A stretch of 7,762 bases of DNA from Gammaproteobacteria bacterium. GTDB lineage: Bacteria > Pseudomonadota > Gammaproteobacteria > Enterobacterales > Alteromonadaceae. Positions 1-6,218 of the stretch are shown here, one piece after another. Location of the stretch: assembly GCA_027484495.1 (NCBI GenBank), contig JAIXSW010000068.1, positions 1 to 7,762 of the forward strand, read 5' to 3'. Position 1 is the stretch's first letter. Every line of letters starts with the position of its first letter. The translations under genes were made by a program, and so were the position numbers. The notes beneath the pieces were generated by a model. The model was given only the letters and a program-made list of their open reading frames with translations. It did no database searches and was not told the DNA's origin.

Positions 1-10
1 GTGCGTTTGC

Positions 11-25
11 GATGTACTGTACATC
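11..25. promoter_or_regulatory. 15-bp palindrome, possible operator or gene-end hairpin
   Basis: Seven-base arms GATGTAC (11-17) and GTACATC (19-25) surround a single central T and form a perfect odd-centred palindrome. It lies just beyond the speE terminator. It could be a regulator-binding site for a gene outside the window, or a chance palindrome. It does not match the LexA, PurR or TyrR box patterns I know. Nothing else identifiable is present in bases 1-30. Confidence 0.25.
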
Positions 26-33
26 CTGTAGAT

Positions 34-64
34 AAAAAAACGGCCGCTGTCTGGCGGCCGTTTT
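34..64 (-). terminator. Rho-independent terminator of speE
   Basis: A GC-rich stem is formed by CGGCCGC (41-47) and GCGGCCG (54-60) around a six-base loop. It is extended by an A/T stem (37-40 with 61-64). Read on the minus strand, the stem is followed by seven T residues (complement of 34-40). It begins about 17 bases after the speE stop codon, the usual spacing. Read on the plus strand it is followed by TTTT, so it may also act weakly in that direction. Confidence 0.9.
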
Positions 65-81
65 CCTGGTAAGAAGGTAAC

Positions 82-942
82 TCAGGGCTTTAACTCACGA
101 CGCATAAAGTTTGGCAGCGCCAGCGACGCCTGATGAATGTCGGCATTGTAGTATTCGGTCGCAAAACCCGGATTTGTCGCCGCTTCACGGCGAAAACCAC
201 TGAAGTGTTCATCTTTCCGTGCCATAGTGCAGGTCCACCAGCCGCTGGGATAGACCATTTGAGGGAACTGCAGCGTTTGCAGCTCGGCAAAACCAGCGTC
301 TTTCATTGCCTGGCGCATATCATTCAGCAGTTGCAGATGGATCAGCGGCGATTCGCTTTGTTGCACCAGAATGCCGCCCGGTTTTAATGCGGCAAAACAG
401 CTTTGGTAAAAGGCGCGGTTAAACAAGCCTTCGCCCGGCCCAATCGGGTCGGTTGAATCAACAATCACGACGTCGACGCTTTCAGGTGCCGCATCACGCA
501 TATACTGAATACCGTCGGCGAATAGCAGTGTGGCGCGCGGGTCCTGATTCGAGGCACAGAGTTCCGGGAAAAACTGTTCCGCCATCCGTGTCACTTGCTC
601 GTCGATATCAATTTGCGTGACCTGTGTGACTGATCGGTGTTTCAACACTTCGCGTAATGTGCCGCAGTCACCGCCGCCGATGATCACAACGTTGCGCGGA
701 TCCGGGTGTGTGAACAGTACCGGGTGGCTCAGCATCTCGTGATACAGGAAATTGTCACGAGTTGTCAGCATAATGACACCATCGATCACCATCAGATTGC
801 CAAAATCGGTGGTCTTATAGATTTCGATGTGCTGGAAAGGTGACTGAACCTCAGCTAATTTTTGCTCGGTTCTTAACGAAAACGCACTGCCGCTTGGCGC
901 GAAGATCTCGGTAAACCACTGTTGTGAATTGAGTTCTGACAT
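82..942 (-). CDS. speE: Spermidine synthase (polyamine aminopropyltransferase)
   Basis: This cytoplasmic enzyme transfers the aminopropyl group of decarboxylated S-adenosylmethionine to putrescine, giving spermidine and methylthioadenosine. The 286-residue product matches the E. coli SpeE length (288). An N-terminal beta-strand domain (about 1-65) precedes a Rossmann-type domain. Visible motifs are YHEM (67-70), the nucleotide-binding loop GGGDCGTLRE (about 89-98), ADG (142-144), and the signature VDSTDPIGPGEGLF (about 161-174), in which Asp162 corresponds to the family's catalytic Asp. The loop has CG where E. coli has GA. This looks like lineage variation and not a defect. The ATG at 942 has a GGAG ribosome site seven bases upstream. 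The gene is divergent from speA, so two polyamine steps sit back to back. The partner speD, which makes decarboxylated SAM, is not in the window. The gene is intact. Confidence 0.98.
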   Translation of the reverse strand: MSELNSQQWFTEIFAPSGSAFSLRTEQKLAEVQSPFQHIEIYKTTDFGNLMVIDGVIMLTTRDNFLYHEMLSHPVLFTHPDPRNVVIIGGGDCGTLREVLKHRSVTQVTQIDIDEQVTRMAEQFFPELCASNQDPRATLLFADGIQYMRDAAPESVDVVIVDSTDPIGPGEGLFNRAFYQSCFAALKPGGILVQQSESPLIHLQLLNDMRQAMKDAGFAELQTLQFPQMVYPSGWWTCTMARKDEHFSGFRREAATNPGFATEYYNADIHQASLALPNFMRRELKP

Positions 943-976
943 TGATCCACTCCGGGTAATGATTCAGGGGCTAAAT

Positions 977-1005
977 ATTTTGCCAGTGAAGCCGGCGTGA
1001 GACAA
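977..1005 (-). promoter_or_regulatory. Candidate sigma70 promoter for speE
   Basis: On the minus strand, TTGTCT (complement of 1000-1005; 4 of 6 consensus) lies 17 bases before CAAAAT (complement of 977-982; 4 of 6 consensus). This predicts a start near 970 and a leader of about 28 bases before the speE ATG. The A/T-rich AAATATTTA neighbourhood helps, but the match is moderate and was made by eye. Confidence 0.3.
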
Positions 1006-1020
1006 ACTTTTCATGTTTTT

Positions 1021-1058
1021 TTGCCGCCGATACGAATAAAATGGCGGCCTATTTTTTC
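1021..1058 (+). terminator. Terminator-like hairpin in the speA leader (possible attenuator)
   Basis: GCCGCC (1023-1028) pairs with GGCGGC (1043-1048) around a 14-base loop. After three bases comes a run of six T residues (1052-1057). The shape resembles a short intrinsic terminator and ends 14 bases before the speA ATG. A six-codon ORF (ATG 1041, MAAYFF, stop TAA 1059-1061) overlaps its 3' arm, and its stop touches the speA ribosome site. If speA is transcribed from upstream, this could attenuate expression. Alternatively, TAAAAT (1037-1042) inside the loop could be the speA -10 box, and the hairpin would then not be transcribed intact. I cannot choose between these. Attenuation is inference. 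Confidence 0.35.
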
Positions 1059-1071
1059 TAAGGGCACGACA

Positions 1072-2955
1072 ATGGCAGAATGGGGTATCGACAAAGCAAG
1101 ATCTATTTATAACGTTGCAGTCTGGAGCGAAGGCTACTTTGACGTCAACGCCAATGGCGATCTCATTGCTTATCCGGATCAGGATCACAGCAAGCCGGGC
1201 ATTAGCTTCCCGGAACTGACAGCACGTTTTAAACAAGAAGGTCTGACTTTACCAGTGCTGGTGCGGTTTACCGACATCCTGCAGCACCGGGTTGAAACCT
1301 TAATCAGCTCTTTTGCCAAAGCAAAATCTGAGCGGGAGTATCAGGGCGAATACACCGCTGTTTATCCAATCAAAGTAAACCAGCAATATTCTGTGGTGAA
1401 AAAGCTGGTGCATTCGAGCAATAAAGTGGGTCTGGAAGCCGGTTCAAAACCTGAACTGATGGCGATCCTGGGCGTCACGGAAAAACCGCTGAAAATCGTT
1501 TGTAACGGTTACAAAGACAGTGAATTCCTGCGTCTGGCGACTATTGGCCAGATGATGGGTCACACTGTGTATGTGGTCGTGGAAAAATTATCTGAACTGA
1601 AAACGCTGCTGCGCGAAATCGACAGCCTGGGCGCAGCACCGATGATCGGTATTCGCATCAAGCTGAACTCAGTCGGTAAAGGCAAATGGCAAAACACCGG
1701 CGGTGAAAAAGGTAAATTTGGCTTAACTGCAACGCAAGTGCTGCAAGCCATTGATATCTTAAAAGAAGCTGGCAAGCTCGATCTGTTGCAACTGGTGCAT
1801 TTCCATATCGGTTCACAAATTGCCAATATCCGCGACATCCACAACGCGATCCGTGAATGTGCCCGTCACTACGCTGAACTGCGCACGCTGGGTGTACCTA
1901 TCACGACTGTAGACGTCGGCGGTGGCCTCGGTGTCGATTACGAAGGTTCGAACTCCCGTTCAGCCTGTTCAATGAACTACACCATGTATGAATATGCGCG
2001 GAACGTGGTGTTTGGCTTAAAAGAAGTCTGTGACGAATACGACCTGCCGCATCCGAATATCATCACTGAATCCGGCCGCGCCATGACTGCACACCACGCT
2101 GTGCTGATCACTGATGCCATCGACGTTGAACGCGCACCAGGTCTGCGTTACTTGCCTGAACCGTCAGAAGATTCACCGCAAGTGGTGTGGGCGCTGTGGG
2201 ATTCTTACCAGAACGTGACGCCACGCTCTGCGGTTGAAGCCTACCACGATGCCGTGCATTACTTCACCGACGCGCATGCACAATATGTGCATGGCCTGTT
2301 GACGTTAAAAGACTGGTCGTTGCTGGAGCAAATCTACTTTGCCACCATCAACAAAGTGAAAGACATGCTGGACCTCAGTTCACGTTCGCATCGTGAAATT
2401 CACGATGAGCTGAACGAGAAACTGGCCGACAAGTTGTTCGTCAACTTCTCGTTGTTCCAGTCGATGCCGGATGCCTGGGGTATTGATCAACTGTTCCCGG
2501 TGATGCCACTGGAGCGGATGAACGAACCACTGGACCGCCGCGCTATTATTCAGGACATCACCTGTGACTCAGATGGTGCACTGAAAAGTTATGCCGATGG
2601 CAATGGTATCGAAAGCAGCCTGCCGCTGCCGGAATACAAGGAAGATGAGCAATATCTGATTGGTATGTTCATGGTCGGCGCCTATCAGGAAATCCTCGGC
2701 GATTTACACAACCTGTTTGGCGATACCGATTCGGTGCACGTTGAACTGAACCCGGACGGTACCTATCACCTCGGCAACGCGATCAAAGGCGATACAGTCG
2801 CCGACGTGCTGCGTTATGTGGCGTTTGATGCGGAAAAACTGATTAACTCTTACTCGAATCAGTTAGGTCGCAGCAGCCTCAGCGCTGACGCACAACAAGC
2901 GATGCTGGATGAACTGAAGGCCGGTGTTTACGGGTACACCTACTTCGAAGATTAA
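1072..2955 (+). CDS. speA: Biosynthetic arginine decarboxylase
   Basis: This PLP-dependent fold-III (alanine-racemase-like) enzyme decarboxylates L-arginine to agmatine, the first step of the agmatine route to putrescine. The 627-residue product is near the usual length (E. coli about 658). The PLP-binding lysine is in YPIKVNQ (Lys about 101). Further motifs are HFHIGSQ (243-249), the glycine loop DVGGGLGVDY (281-290), ESGR (333-336), FVNFSLFQSMPDAWGIDQLF (about 456-475), and ITCDSDG with the catalytic Cys about 498. GAYQEILG and the C-terminal YGYTYFED end are also typical. I chose ATG 1072 because AAGG lies eight bases upstream and MAEWGIDKARSIYNVAVW resembles family N-termini. An in-frame GTG at 997 would add 25 residues translated from the leader hairpin. 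No speB follows; the next features are an ERIC-like repeat and acyltransferases. The gene is intact. Confidence 0.98.
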   Translation: MAEWGIDKARSIYNVAVWSEGYFDVNANGDLIAYPDQDHSKPGISFPELTARFKQEGLTLPVLVRFTDILQHRVETLISSFAKAKSEREYQGEYTAVYPIKVNQQYSVVKKLVHSSNKVGLEAGSKPELMAILGVTEKPLKIVCNGYKDSEFLRLATIGQMMGHTVYVVVEKLSELKTLLREIDSLGAAPMIGIRIKLNSVGKGKWQNTGGEKGKFGLTATQVLQAIDILKEAGKLDLLQLVHFHIGSQIANIRDIHNAIRECARHYAELRTLGVPITTVDVGGGLGVDYEGSNSRSACSMNYTMYEYARNVVFGLKEVCDEYDLPHPNIITESGRAMTAHHAVLITDAIDVERAPGLRYLPEPSEDSPQVVWALWDSYQNVTPRSAVEAYHDAVHYFTDAHAQYVHGLLTLKDWSLLEQIYFATINKVKDMLDLSSRSHREIHDELNEKLADKLFVNFSLFQSMPDAWGIDQLFPVMPLERMNEPLDRRAIIQDITCDSDGALKSYADGNGIESSLPLPEYKEDEQYLIGMFMVGAYQEILGDLHNLFGDTDSVHVELNPDGTYHLGNAIKGDTVADVLRYVAFDAEKLINSYSNQLGRSSLSADAQQAMLDELKAGVYGYTYFED

Positions 2956-2969
2956 GGTAGACTGTACAG

Positions 2970-2994
2970 GTCGGAGCAGTTCAATTGCTCCGGC
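2970..2994 (+). other. Hairpin after speA without a T-tract
   Basis: CGGAGCA (2972-2978) pairs exactly with TGCTCCG (2986-2992) around a seven-base loop, with weak extension outward (2970 with 2994). It starts 14 bases after the speA stop. What follows is CTGACGTATATACCC, where the ERIC-like repeat begins, and not a run of T. It could protect the speA mRNA 3' end, or be a former terminator that lost its T-tract. Its GAGCA/TGCTC core recurs in the terminator at 3125-3157. Confidence 0.55.
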
Positions 2995-3001
2995 TGACGT
3001 A

Positions 3002-3127
3002 TATACCCAATATCATTGCCGTTGCGGCAAGGCGGCAAGTGAACGAGACACCAGGAGCATAGCGGTCTATGTGACTGGTGCGAGGAACGCAACCAGCGCC
3101 GCCGCAACTGCAAGGATGAAGGGTAAA
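3002..3127 (+). repeat. ERIC-like (IRU) intergenic palindromic repeat
   Basis: This 126-base imperfect palindrome runs from TATACCC (3002-3008) to GGGTAAA (3121-3127). The arms match best at the ends, at GTTGCGGC (3021-3028, mirrored near 3100-3107), at CACCAG (3049-3054, mirrored at 3075-3080 as CTGGTG), and at the centre, CATA (3058-3061) with TATG (3068-3071). Pieces of the enterobacterial ERIC core are recognisable: AAGGCGGCAAGTGAA, CCAGGAGC and GTGACTGG. The length equals the classical 126-127 bp ERIC unit, and the TATACCC/GGGTA ends fit that family. ERIC elements are non-autonomous, lie in transcribed intergenic regions, and are usually flanked by a TA duplication; here TA sits on the left (2999-3000 or so). 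No transposase is present. It separates speA from the terminator that follows. Confidence 0.8.
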
Positions 3128-3157
3128 AAAGAGCAGGCCAGACTTGCTCTTTTTTTT
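3125..3157 (+). terminator. Strong Rho-independent terminator between speA and the acyltransferases
   Basis: AAAAAAGAGCA (3125-3135) pairs with TGCTCTTTTTT (3145-3155) around a nine-base loop, followed by an uninterrupted T run to 3157. The A-tract on the left means it could also work on minus-strand transcripts. It abuts the right end of the ERIC-like repeat; the repeat's terminal A residues are part of the terminator's A-tract. It is 170 bases after the speA stop and only 39 bases before the next ATG. It probably ends speA transcription, and any readthrough would feed the acyltransferase pair. Confidence 0.85.
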
Positions 3158-3196
3158 GACATCGCCGACCGAAACTTCACCTCATGGAGAGAACTG

Positions 3197-4087
3197 ATGC
3201 TGCATTTCTTGCCTAAACCACTGATTGGCTTGGTTTCTTTCTTGTTGTATATCGGCAATACCCTATTCTGGGCAGTCCCTATTCTGTGTCTCGCCATTTT
3301 AAAACTGCCACCTATTCAACGTTGGCAAACCTGGATGACCTGGCTGCTCGACAGTTGCGCCAGCGCCTGGATCTCCGTCAATAACTGCACGACCGCACTC
3401 TTTACCCGTATTCGTTGGGACATCAAAGGCCTGGAAACCCTGAGCCTGAAAGACTGGTATCTGGTAGTAGCCAACCACCAGAGCTGGGTCGACATTCTGG
3501 TGCTGCAAAAAGTATTTAACCGCCAAATTCCGTTCCTGAAGTTTTTCCTGAAAAAAGAACTGATTTATGTGCCGGTGATCGGCATTTGTTGGTGGGCGCT
3601 GGATTTCCCTTTTATGAAACGTTACAGCGCGGCTTTTCTGGCCAAACATCCTGAATTAAAAGGCAAAGATGTCGCGACTACGCGAAAAGCCTGTGAGAAA
3701 TTCCGTTATAAACCGGTGTCTGTGATGAATTTCCTCGAAGGCACGCGGTTCACTCCGGAAAAACACGATAAACAGCAAGCACCTTTTGCCCATCTGCTGA
3801 AACCCAAAGCCGGCGGCATCTCTTTTGTGTTGAACGCGATGGGCGAACATCTGCACAAACTGTTGGACGTGACCATTTATTATCCCAAAGGCTCACCGAG
3901 TTTCTGGGATTACATCAGCGGTAAAGTGCACGACATCCGGGTCCGGGTGCGGGTGCTGCCGATTGATCCCAGCTTGATTGGCGATTACGAAGATCCGCAG
4001 TACCGGCAGCAATTTCAGCAATGGGTCAATCAGCTGTGGCTGGACAAAGACCTGCAGTTAGCCGCGCTGAAGAAGGAGTTGTACTGA
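3197..4087 (+). CDS. 1-acyl-glycerol-3-phosphate acyltransferase family protein (PlsC/YihG-like), first copy
   Basis: This is a membrane-associated acyltransferase of the PlsC fold (PF01553). By family it is expected to acylate lysophosphatidic acid or a related lysophospholipid at the inner membrane. It has 296 residues. A hydrophobic anchor spans about 9-37. The catalytic HX4D box is NHQSWVD (His94, Asp99). The FLKKELIYVPVIG region (about 117-129) and WALDFPFMKRY (133-143) follow, then the substrate-binding EGTR (181-184) and PKAGGISF (203-210). Closest in layout to E. coli YihG (310 residues). ATG 3197 was chosen because GGAG sits seven bases before it and the start MLHFLPKPL parallels the next gene's MLSFLPAPL. 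A frame open from 2924 would run through speA's end, the repeat and a terminator, so it is not used. The gene overlaps its paralogue at TGATG. No clear promoter lies in the 39 bases after the terminator. Substrate is unproven. Confidence 0.93.
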   Translation: MLHFLPKPLIGLVSFLLYIGNTLFWAVPILCLAILKLPPIQRWQTWMTWLLDSCASAWISVNNCTTALFTRIRWDIKGLETLSLKDWYLVVANHQSWVDILVLQKVFNRQIPFLKFFLKKELIYVPVIGICWWALDFPFMKRYSAAFLAKHPELKGKDVATTRKACEKFRYKPVSVMNFLEGTRFTPEKHDKQQAPFAHLLKPKAGGISFVLNAMGEHLHKLLDVTIYYPKGSPSFWDYISGKVHDIRVRVRVLPIDPSLIGDYEDPQYRQQFQQWVNQLWLDKDLQLAALKKELY

Positions 4088-4089
4088 TG
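4071..4089 (+). promoter_or_regulatory. Ribosome site and TGATG overlap coupling the two acyltransferases
   Basis: AAGGAG (4073-4078) lies inside the last codons of the first acyltransferase, eight bases before ATG 4087. The TGA stop (4085-4087) and the ATG start (4087-4089) share one base. This decides the start of the second gene over the in-frame ATG at 4021 and implies one mRNA with translational coupling. Confidence 0.85.
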
Positions 4090-5037
4090 CTATCCTTTTT
4101 GCCCGCACCGCTGATTTTATTGCTGTCATTGCCGTTGTTTACGCTGAATCTGACCGTATGGGGTTTGATTGTCACTTGTTGTGGCATGTTGAAACTGCTG
4201 CTGCCAATGCCAGCGGCCCGGCTGAAAGTCTCTAAAGTAGCGCATTGGGCATACCGCCACTGGTCGCTGCACAATCGCCAACTGATTGAGTTATTTAATA
4301 AAGTCGAGTGGCAACTGGAAGGTGAAGCGCAGCTGTCGCCACAGCGCTGGTACTTGCTGATCTCCAATCACAAAAGCTGGCTGGATATTCCGGTGCTCAG
4401 TCAGTTCGCCCTGGACCGTATGCCGGAACCGAAATTCTTTTTAAAAGAAGAACTGAAGTGGGTACCATTTATCGGATCAGCGTCCTGGGCGCTGGATATG
4501 CCGTTTATGAAACGCTACAGTCAGGCCCAGATCCGCAACAATCCGGCGCTACAGGGTAAAGACATCGAAACCACCCGCCAGTCTTGTGAAAAATTCCGCC
4601 AGCAGCCGACCACGATCATCAATTTTGTCGAAGGCACCCGCTTTACTGTCGCGAAACAGCGGCTGAAAAACAGCCCCTTCCGGTTTTTACTGCCGGCCAA
4701 AGCGGGTGGCATTGCCTTTACGCTGGCCAGCATGGGACCGTTATTTGATGCCGTGCTCGATGTCACGCTGATTTATCCGGATAATCCGCGCCACGTGCTG
4801 GTGGCGATGCTACTTGGCCGGTTAAAACGCGTGGTGATCCATGTCGAGACTTTACCGATTGCCGGGCCAGTGAACAGCCAAATCATTGGTGATTATTTTC
4901 AGGACGAGGTATTTCGTCAGCAATTTCAGCTGTGGCTGAATCAGCGTTGGTTGCAAAAAGATCAGCGCATCGCTGCCTGTCTGGCCGCGACCGACAATGC
5001 GTTAAAACCTCGGGTCGACTGCGCCTCTTCACTTTAA
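4087..5037 (+). CDS. yihG: YihG-like lysophospholipid acyltransferase, second copy
   Basis: This is a second PlsC-fold acyltransferase of 316 residues, very close in plan to E. coli YihG, a PlsC paralogue that acylates lysophosphatidic acid. A hydrophobic N-terminal segment spans about 8-40. NHKSWLD carries His95 and Asp100 (HX4D). FFLKEELKWVPFIG (about 117-130), WALDMPFMKRYS (134-145), GKDIETTRQSCEKF (157-170), EGTR (182-185) and PAKAGGIAF (203-211) follow in family order. The C-terminal FQLWLNQRWLQKD resembles the YihG tail. It shares much sequence with the upstream copy, which indicates an old tandem duplication. Its tail of about 15 residues past the family end (after AACLAATDN) is poorly conserved. 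The stop overlaps the stop of the convergent methyltransferase. No terminator with a T-tract follows. The symbol is assigned by similarity only. Confidence 0.92.
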   Translation: MLSFLPAPLILLLSLPLFTLNLTVWGLIVTCCGMLKLLLPMPAARLKVSKVAHWAYRHWSLHNRQLIELFNKVEWQLEGEAQLSPQRWYLLISNHKSWLDIPVLSQFALDRMPEPKFFLKEELKWVPFIGSASWALDMPFMKRYSQAQIRNNPALQGKDIETTRQSCEKFRQQPTTIINFVEGTRFTVAKQRLKNSPFRFLLPAKAGGIAFTLASMGPLFDAVLDVTLIYPDNPRHVLVAMLLGRLKRVVIHVETLPIAGPVNSQIIGDYFQDEVFRQQFQLWLNQRWLQKDQRIAACLAATDNALKPRVDCASSL

Positions 5038-6218
5038 CCTTGGCGGCATTCCGCCATGTTGACCGCCTGCAGCAGCAGATTACGTGGCGTCAGTTCAGGC
5101 GCACAGAGCTCAGACAGGCTGACCTGATAACCCTGCGCCTGTAAATACATGGCGACATCGAGCACCAGCCACAACTCTAATGGCCGGCGAAACAGATGTT
5201 GCACCAGTTCCAGCCGGCGCTGTTGTAGCAGCGCCCGCTCTGCTCTTAGCACCAGTTCAGGCAACAGCGTGGCTGCCGGCAGTTCCAGTTGATGCTCCGC
5301 GCCGGCAAAGAGCAGAAAATCACTAAGCTTGCCGCTGAACCAATGTTTTCCCACAGAACGTAGCGGTTGATAATCAAGACCAAGCTGCCGTCGCCACTGC
5401 CACCAGAGCTGGCGCCACAGCATTTCAGTCTGCGACAAACGCGCGACGCGCTCCCCACCGGTACAACTTTGTTGCACCGCCAGACGTAAATCTGCCTTGC
5501 TCAGGAAGAGGTCACTTTGCTGCGCCTGCACTGACAACGGCTGGTAGTGCGCGGCCTGCTGCAAATGATAACAACATGGCACCAGCGCCAGTGCCGCGCA
5601 GCCGGCCCGCACCGCTTCGCGCGCCGCCACCCGATGCAACTCGCCACAGGCGTGTAACGCCACCACTTGTTGCGCTGGCTGCAGATAAGGTGCAACCGGT
5701 TGCTGCAAGACGTCGATATGCACAAACCGCTGCTGCAAACCCAGCTGTTGCGCTTTTTGCTGCCCGGCATCACACAGACTTTGCTGCCATTCCAGACTCA
5801 CGACCGGAGCCCCGAAGGCATAACTGATGACTTTACCCAAATGGCCCTTACCGGCGCACCATTCCAGCACCGGCCGTTTTATCTGCCCGACACTGGCAGC
5901 AAGCTGGGTGATTTGCTGCCATTTGCGGCCGCCAATATCAGTACTGAGCCAGAATGGCAGCGGCAGGTTAGCGTCCGGTTCGCGCGGCAACTCGGGCAAT
6001 GCCGCAAATAACGCCGGGAAAAATCTGGCAAAATGCTGACGCTGCAAGCTTGGGCTGGCGTCGATCGCGACACAATCCGCCAGCGTAAACTGCTCCAGCA
6101 ACGCCACGAGTTCATCAGGAAATGCTGCCGGCCAGTCCGCCAGCATGGGCTGCAACTGCCAAAAATCACGCTGCTGACTCAGTACCTGATCCAGCGTCAG
6201 CCACCAACCGGTAAACAT
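5034..6218 (-). CDS. SAM-dependent methyltransferase, Methyltransf_32-type (METTL25/GSTCD-like)
   Basis: This 394-residue protein is predicted to be a cytoplasmic class I methyltransferase of unknown substrate. The SAM-binding motif I is LEWCAGKGHLG (about 118-128), and an acidic SLEW (141-144) fits the ribose-binding strand. LHACGEL (188-194) and PCCYH (214-218) are the combination seen in the PF13679 group, which includes eukaryotic METTL25, GSTCD and Trm13-type proteins. The N-terminal 100 residues and the glutamine-, leucine- and arginine-rich C-terminal 150 residues have no fold I recognise. I chose ATG 6218 because GGAG lies eight bases upstream. In-frame ATG 6254 (AAGG upstream) and TTG 6263 would add 12 or 15 residues and remain possible. 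It is convergent with the acyltransferase pair and divergent from the response regulator, so probably a single-gene unit. The target (RNA, protein or small molecule) is not deducible here. Confidence 0.88.
   Translation of the reverse strand: MFTGWWLTLDQVLSQQRDFWQLQPMLADWPAAFPDELVALLEQFTLADCVAIDASPSLQRQHFARFFPALFAALPELPREPDANLPLPFWLSTDIGGRKWQQITQLAASVGQIKRPVLEWCAGKGHLGKVISYAFGAPVVSLEWQQSLCDAGQQKAQQLGLQQRFVHIDVLQQPVAPYLQPAQQVVALHACGELHRVAAREAVRAGCAALALVPCCYHLQQAAHYQPLSVQAQQSDLFLSKADLRLAVQQSCTGGERVARLSQTEMLWRQLWWQWRRQLGLDYQPLRSVGKHWFSGKLSDFLLFAGAEHQLELPAATLLPELVLRAERALLQQRRLELVQHLFRRPLELWLVLDVAMYLQAQGYQVSLSELCAPELTPRNLLLQAVNMAECRQG
5040..5055. other. Small hairpin at the convergent gene ends
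   Basis: TGGCGG (5040-5045) pairs with CCGCCA (5050-5055) around a four-base CATT loop. It lies inside the last codons of the methyltransferase and just after the acyltransferase stop. It has no T-tract on either strand, so it is not a standard terminator. It may act as a pause or mRNA-end structure for either convergent transcript, or be coincidental to the codons for AECRQ. Confidence 0.35.

Noticed and set aside
14..30. LexA-like words CTGTA repeated near the left edge.
   Set aside because: A LexA box needs CTGT-N8-ACAG in inverted order. Here CTGTA is repeated directly, so the pattern does not fit.
997..1071. GTG start adding 25 residues to SpeA.
   Set aside because: The extension is translated from the leader hairpin and T-tracts. 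No ribosome site precedes GTG 997, while ATG 1072 has AAGG at good spacing.
3156..3184. Consensus TTGACA as a -35 box for the acyltransferase pair.
   Set aside because: No acceptable -10 hexamer at 16-18 bases. Its first two bases are the end of the terminator T-tract, and a start here would fall on the ribosome site.
2924..3196. In-frame N-terminal extension (91 residues) of the first acyltransferase, starting inside the speA 3' end.
   Set aside because: It would be translated through speA's last codons, the ERIC-like repeat and a strong terminator. Its residues look non-protein-like, and ATG 3197 has a good ribosome site and matches the paralogue's N-terminus.
4021..4086. Upstream ATG adding 22 residues to the second acyltransferase.
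   Set aside because: It lies within the C-terminal coding part of the first copy. AAGGAG before ATG 4087 and the YihG-like start MLSFLP decide for 4087.
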